A stretch of DNA of 7,350 bases, taken from the NCBI GenBank assembly GCA_012974295.1, contig JAAXQM010000283.1:1-7350 (forward strand). Direction: 5' to 3'. A program made the translations under genes and the position numbers. This stretch comes from Dehalococcoidales bacterium. Lineage in GTDB: Bacteria; Chloroflexota; Dehalococcoidia; E44-bin15. The notes under the pieces are model-generated. The model had not been told where the DNA came from, made no database searches, and saw only the letters and a program-made list of their open reading frames with translations. Positions 6,158 to 7,350 of the stretch are shown one piece after another (the stretch's first letter is position 1; every line of letters starts with the position of its first letter).

Positions 6158-7087
6158 CTATATAATTCTGAAGGAGATTGGATCCTTACCAAGGCCTAGA
6201 TCCTCCAAAGCATCCTCCGCAGCAGCTCGAATGTGCTCTTCGGGATGATTCAGGCATTCACCAAGGGCAGCCTCAGCCTCACTTCCACCGATTATCCCCA
6301 GCGCCGCTATGGCTGATTGCTGCACCTGTGTATCAAGATCATGGATAAGCCCCATCAGATGGGGCACTGCCTCCTCCTCCCCTATCTCACCACATGCTAC
6401 CGCTGCTTCAAAGCGCATCTCTGTATCGGGATTGTCCAGTTCCTTCAGCAGCGTGGGAAGCCAGATTGGATCACTATTCCTCCCCATTGCATAAATAGCA
6501 CTTACCCGAATTTCATTATCCTCGCTGTGGTAAGCTTTCTGAATAATCTCCGCTACCTTAGGCAGGCTCAGGGGAGCGATCGCCTCTATAGCTCGCCGCC
6601 GTACCTCAAGCCCTTCCTCCCGATCATCGATCGTCGTAATAAGTGCTTCCTCCACCTTAGCCCTATCATCAGGCCTCAATTTCCCCAGCTCTGCAAGCAA
6701 CGCAAACCTGCCCAGTGCTTGAGCGGCTGCAGCACGTACCGATTCCTGGCAATCCTCCTTAAGCATGGTGATAAAGCGATCGATAACGGAGTTATTTTCA
6801 TATTCCCATAACCCTTCGATGGCTCTTACCCGTACTATCTCATCGGGATCGTAAAGACAGGCCTGGAAGATAGCATCAAAGTTCAGCTTGGGTTCCTCCT
6901 CAGCAAGATCTACAAGATAATGCACGATCTGCCTTCGCCTCTCAAAACCCATGTTAACCCATGCATCGAGGAACAGTAACAGTTCCTCCGAAGATACAGT
7001 GGAAACATTGGCTAGCTTCGAGGGAATTATAGGTTTACTTTCATCACGAAGTTCAGCGAGATTATTGGAAAAAGAGTCTAAAGGCAA
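6158..7087 (-). CDS. HEAT-repeat protein
   Basis: This is a 309-residue soluble helical-repeat protein with no signal peptide or membrane segment. About seven HEAT or PBS-lyase-like repeats cover roughly residues 70-298. Each has two short helices and the usual small-residue pattern, for example VRAAAAQALGRFA (117-129), IRVSAIYAMG (193-202), MRFEAAVACGEIG (224-236) and VQQSAIAALGIIG (255-267). Residues 1-60 are more divergent. Such proteins are binding scaffolds; no catalytic motif is visible, so a specific function cannot be given. I chose the TTG at 7087 because AGGAGG (7093-7098 on the minus strand) lies 5 nt before it, directly after the stop of the TldD-like gene. The frame stays open to an ATG at 7159, but that would overlap the upstream gene by 59 bp. 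Confidence 0.85.
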   Translation of the reverse strand: MPLDSFSNNLAELRDESKPIIPSKLANVSTVSSEELLLFLDAWVNMGFERRRQIVHYLVDLAEEEPKLNFDAIFQACLYDPDEIVRVRAIEGLWEYENNSVIDRFITMLKEDCQESVRAAAAQALGRFALLAELGKLRPDDRAKVEEALITTIDDREEGLEVRRRAIEAIAPLSLPKVAEIIQKAYHSEDNEIRVSAIYAMGRNSDPIWLPTLLKELDNPDTEMRFEAAVACGEIGEEEAVPHLMGLIHDLDTQVQQSAIAALGIIGGSEAEAALGECLNHPEEHIRAAAEDALEDLGLGKDPISFRII

Positions 7088-7092
7088 GGACG

Positions 7093-7098
7093 CCTCCT
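7093..7098 (-). promoter_or_regulatory. Ribosome-binding site that decides a TTG start
   Basis: AGGAGG on the minus strand sits between the TAA of the TldD-like gene (7101-7103) and a TTG at 7087, with a 5-nt spacer. It supports the shorter HEAT-protein start over the upstream in-frame ATG at 7159. Confidence 0.7.
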
Positions 7099-7100
7099 CG

Positions 7101-7350
7101 TTATCCCTTACTAGCCACTGCCAGGCTTGATATGTAGAGGTGCGGGAGCCTAAGTGCACCGCCTACCCATTGCGCTTCGCTACCGACGGCCACGAGCCCC
7201 TTTAGGGCATCATAGATATTTCCCGAGACCATGGTATCCTTCACCCGCCCTACGATCTCCCCACTCTCCACCAGTCGCAGGTACCCCCTCGCCTGCTCCA
7301 GGTACGACGGCCGTCCCGACGATCGCCGCACGCGCGGATCGATTCGTATC
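7101..7350 (-). CDS. TldD/PmbA family metalloprotease, C-terminal fragment (cut by window edge)
   Basis: Only the last 82 residues are visible, and the frame is open to the window end. The segment ESGEIVGRVKDTMVSGNIYD followed by VAVGSEAQW is characteristic of the C-terminal domain of TldD/PmbA (TldE) proteins. These form heterodimeric zinc metalloproteases that degrade unfolded peptides, such as CcdA antitoxin, and mature some RiPP peptides such as microcin B17. The zinc-binding HExxxH motif, if present, lies outside the window, so TldD (catalytic) cannot be told from TldE/PmbA (non-catalytic). The first 20 or so visible residues match the family less clearly, but I see no frame break. A GTG at 7331 lies inside the domain and is not a plausible true start. 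The stop is 13 bp before the HEAT-protein start. Confidence 0.82.
   Translation of the reverse strand, partial: IRIDPRVRRSSGRPSYLEQARGYLRLVESGEIVGRVKDTMVSGNIYDALKGLVAVGSEAQWVGGALRLPHLYISSLAVASKG

Noticed and set aside
6317..6811. Plus-strand 164-codon open frame
   Set aside because: It is antisense to the HEAT-repeat gene, rich in Cys, Pro and Ser as shadow frames are, and has no ribosome-binding site or domain.
7241..7350. Possible frameshift in the TldD-like fragment
   Set aside because: The first visible residues look unlike the textbook TldD C-terminus, but neither alternative frame gives a better match and the frame stays open to the edge. Divergence is the simpler explanation.
5585..7350. 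RiPP biosynthesis cluster
   Set aside because: A TldD/PmbA-like gene alone is not enough. No short precursor ORF, cyclodehydratase, radical SAM enzyme or exporter is present in the window.

Overview
This 7350-base window looks like chromosomal DNA of a free-living bacterium with moderate GC content. The gene types fit an uncultured Chloroflexota, possibly Dehalococcoidia: paired small MaoC proteins, short-chain dehydrogenases of the peroxisomal multifunctional enzyme 2 (MFE-2) type, and a PcrA helicase. This taxonomic guess is an inference from protein flavour only; no rRNA or other marker is present. I see no rRNA, tRNA, CRISPR array, insertion sequence, phage gene or attachment site.

Left part, plus strand. 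Positions 1-194 hold a promoter region with a tandem 10-bp repeat and a good sigma-70 type promoter. They precede a first short-chain dehydrogenase/reductase (SDR, 195-1103), which ends in a long imperfect hairpin (1129-1178). A PcrA/UvrD-type DNA helicase follows (1253-3406). It has no Shine-Dalgarno site, and its GTG start lies where transcription from a perfect extended -10 element should begin, so its mRNA is probably leaderless.

Middle part, plus strand. After a 249-bp leader (3407-3655) with a candidate promoter, a possible 21-codon leader ORF and two hairpins, three tightly packed genes form an operon. They are a MaoC-like protein lacking the hydratase histidine (3656-4141), a MaoC-like protein with the full hydratase-2 motif (4155-4628), and a second MFE-2-like SDR (4634-5551). 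Together they could act as a split MFE-2: a heteromeric (R)-specific enoyl-CoA hydratase plus an NAD-dependent (3R)-hydroxyacyl-CoA dehydrogenase. The substrate is not evident. A 10-bp perfect-stem terminator closes the operon.

Right part, minus strand and convergent. A TldD/PmbA-family C-terminal fragment runs off the right edge (7101-7350). It is followed by a HEAT-repeat protein with an apparent TTG start (6158-7087) and a GNAT acetyltransferase (5585-6145). Gaps of 12-13 bp suggest one transcript. The GNAT stop codon lies inside the loop of the terminator shared with the plus-strand operon.

Most of the window is recognisable. The points most worth a second look are the leader of the MaoC operon, the leaderless helicase gene, the split MFE-2 arrangement and the TldD-HEAT-GNAT cluster.
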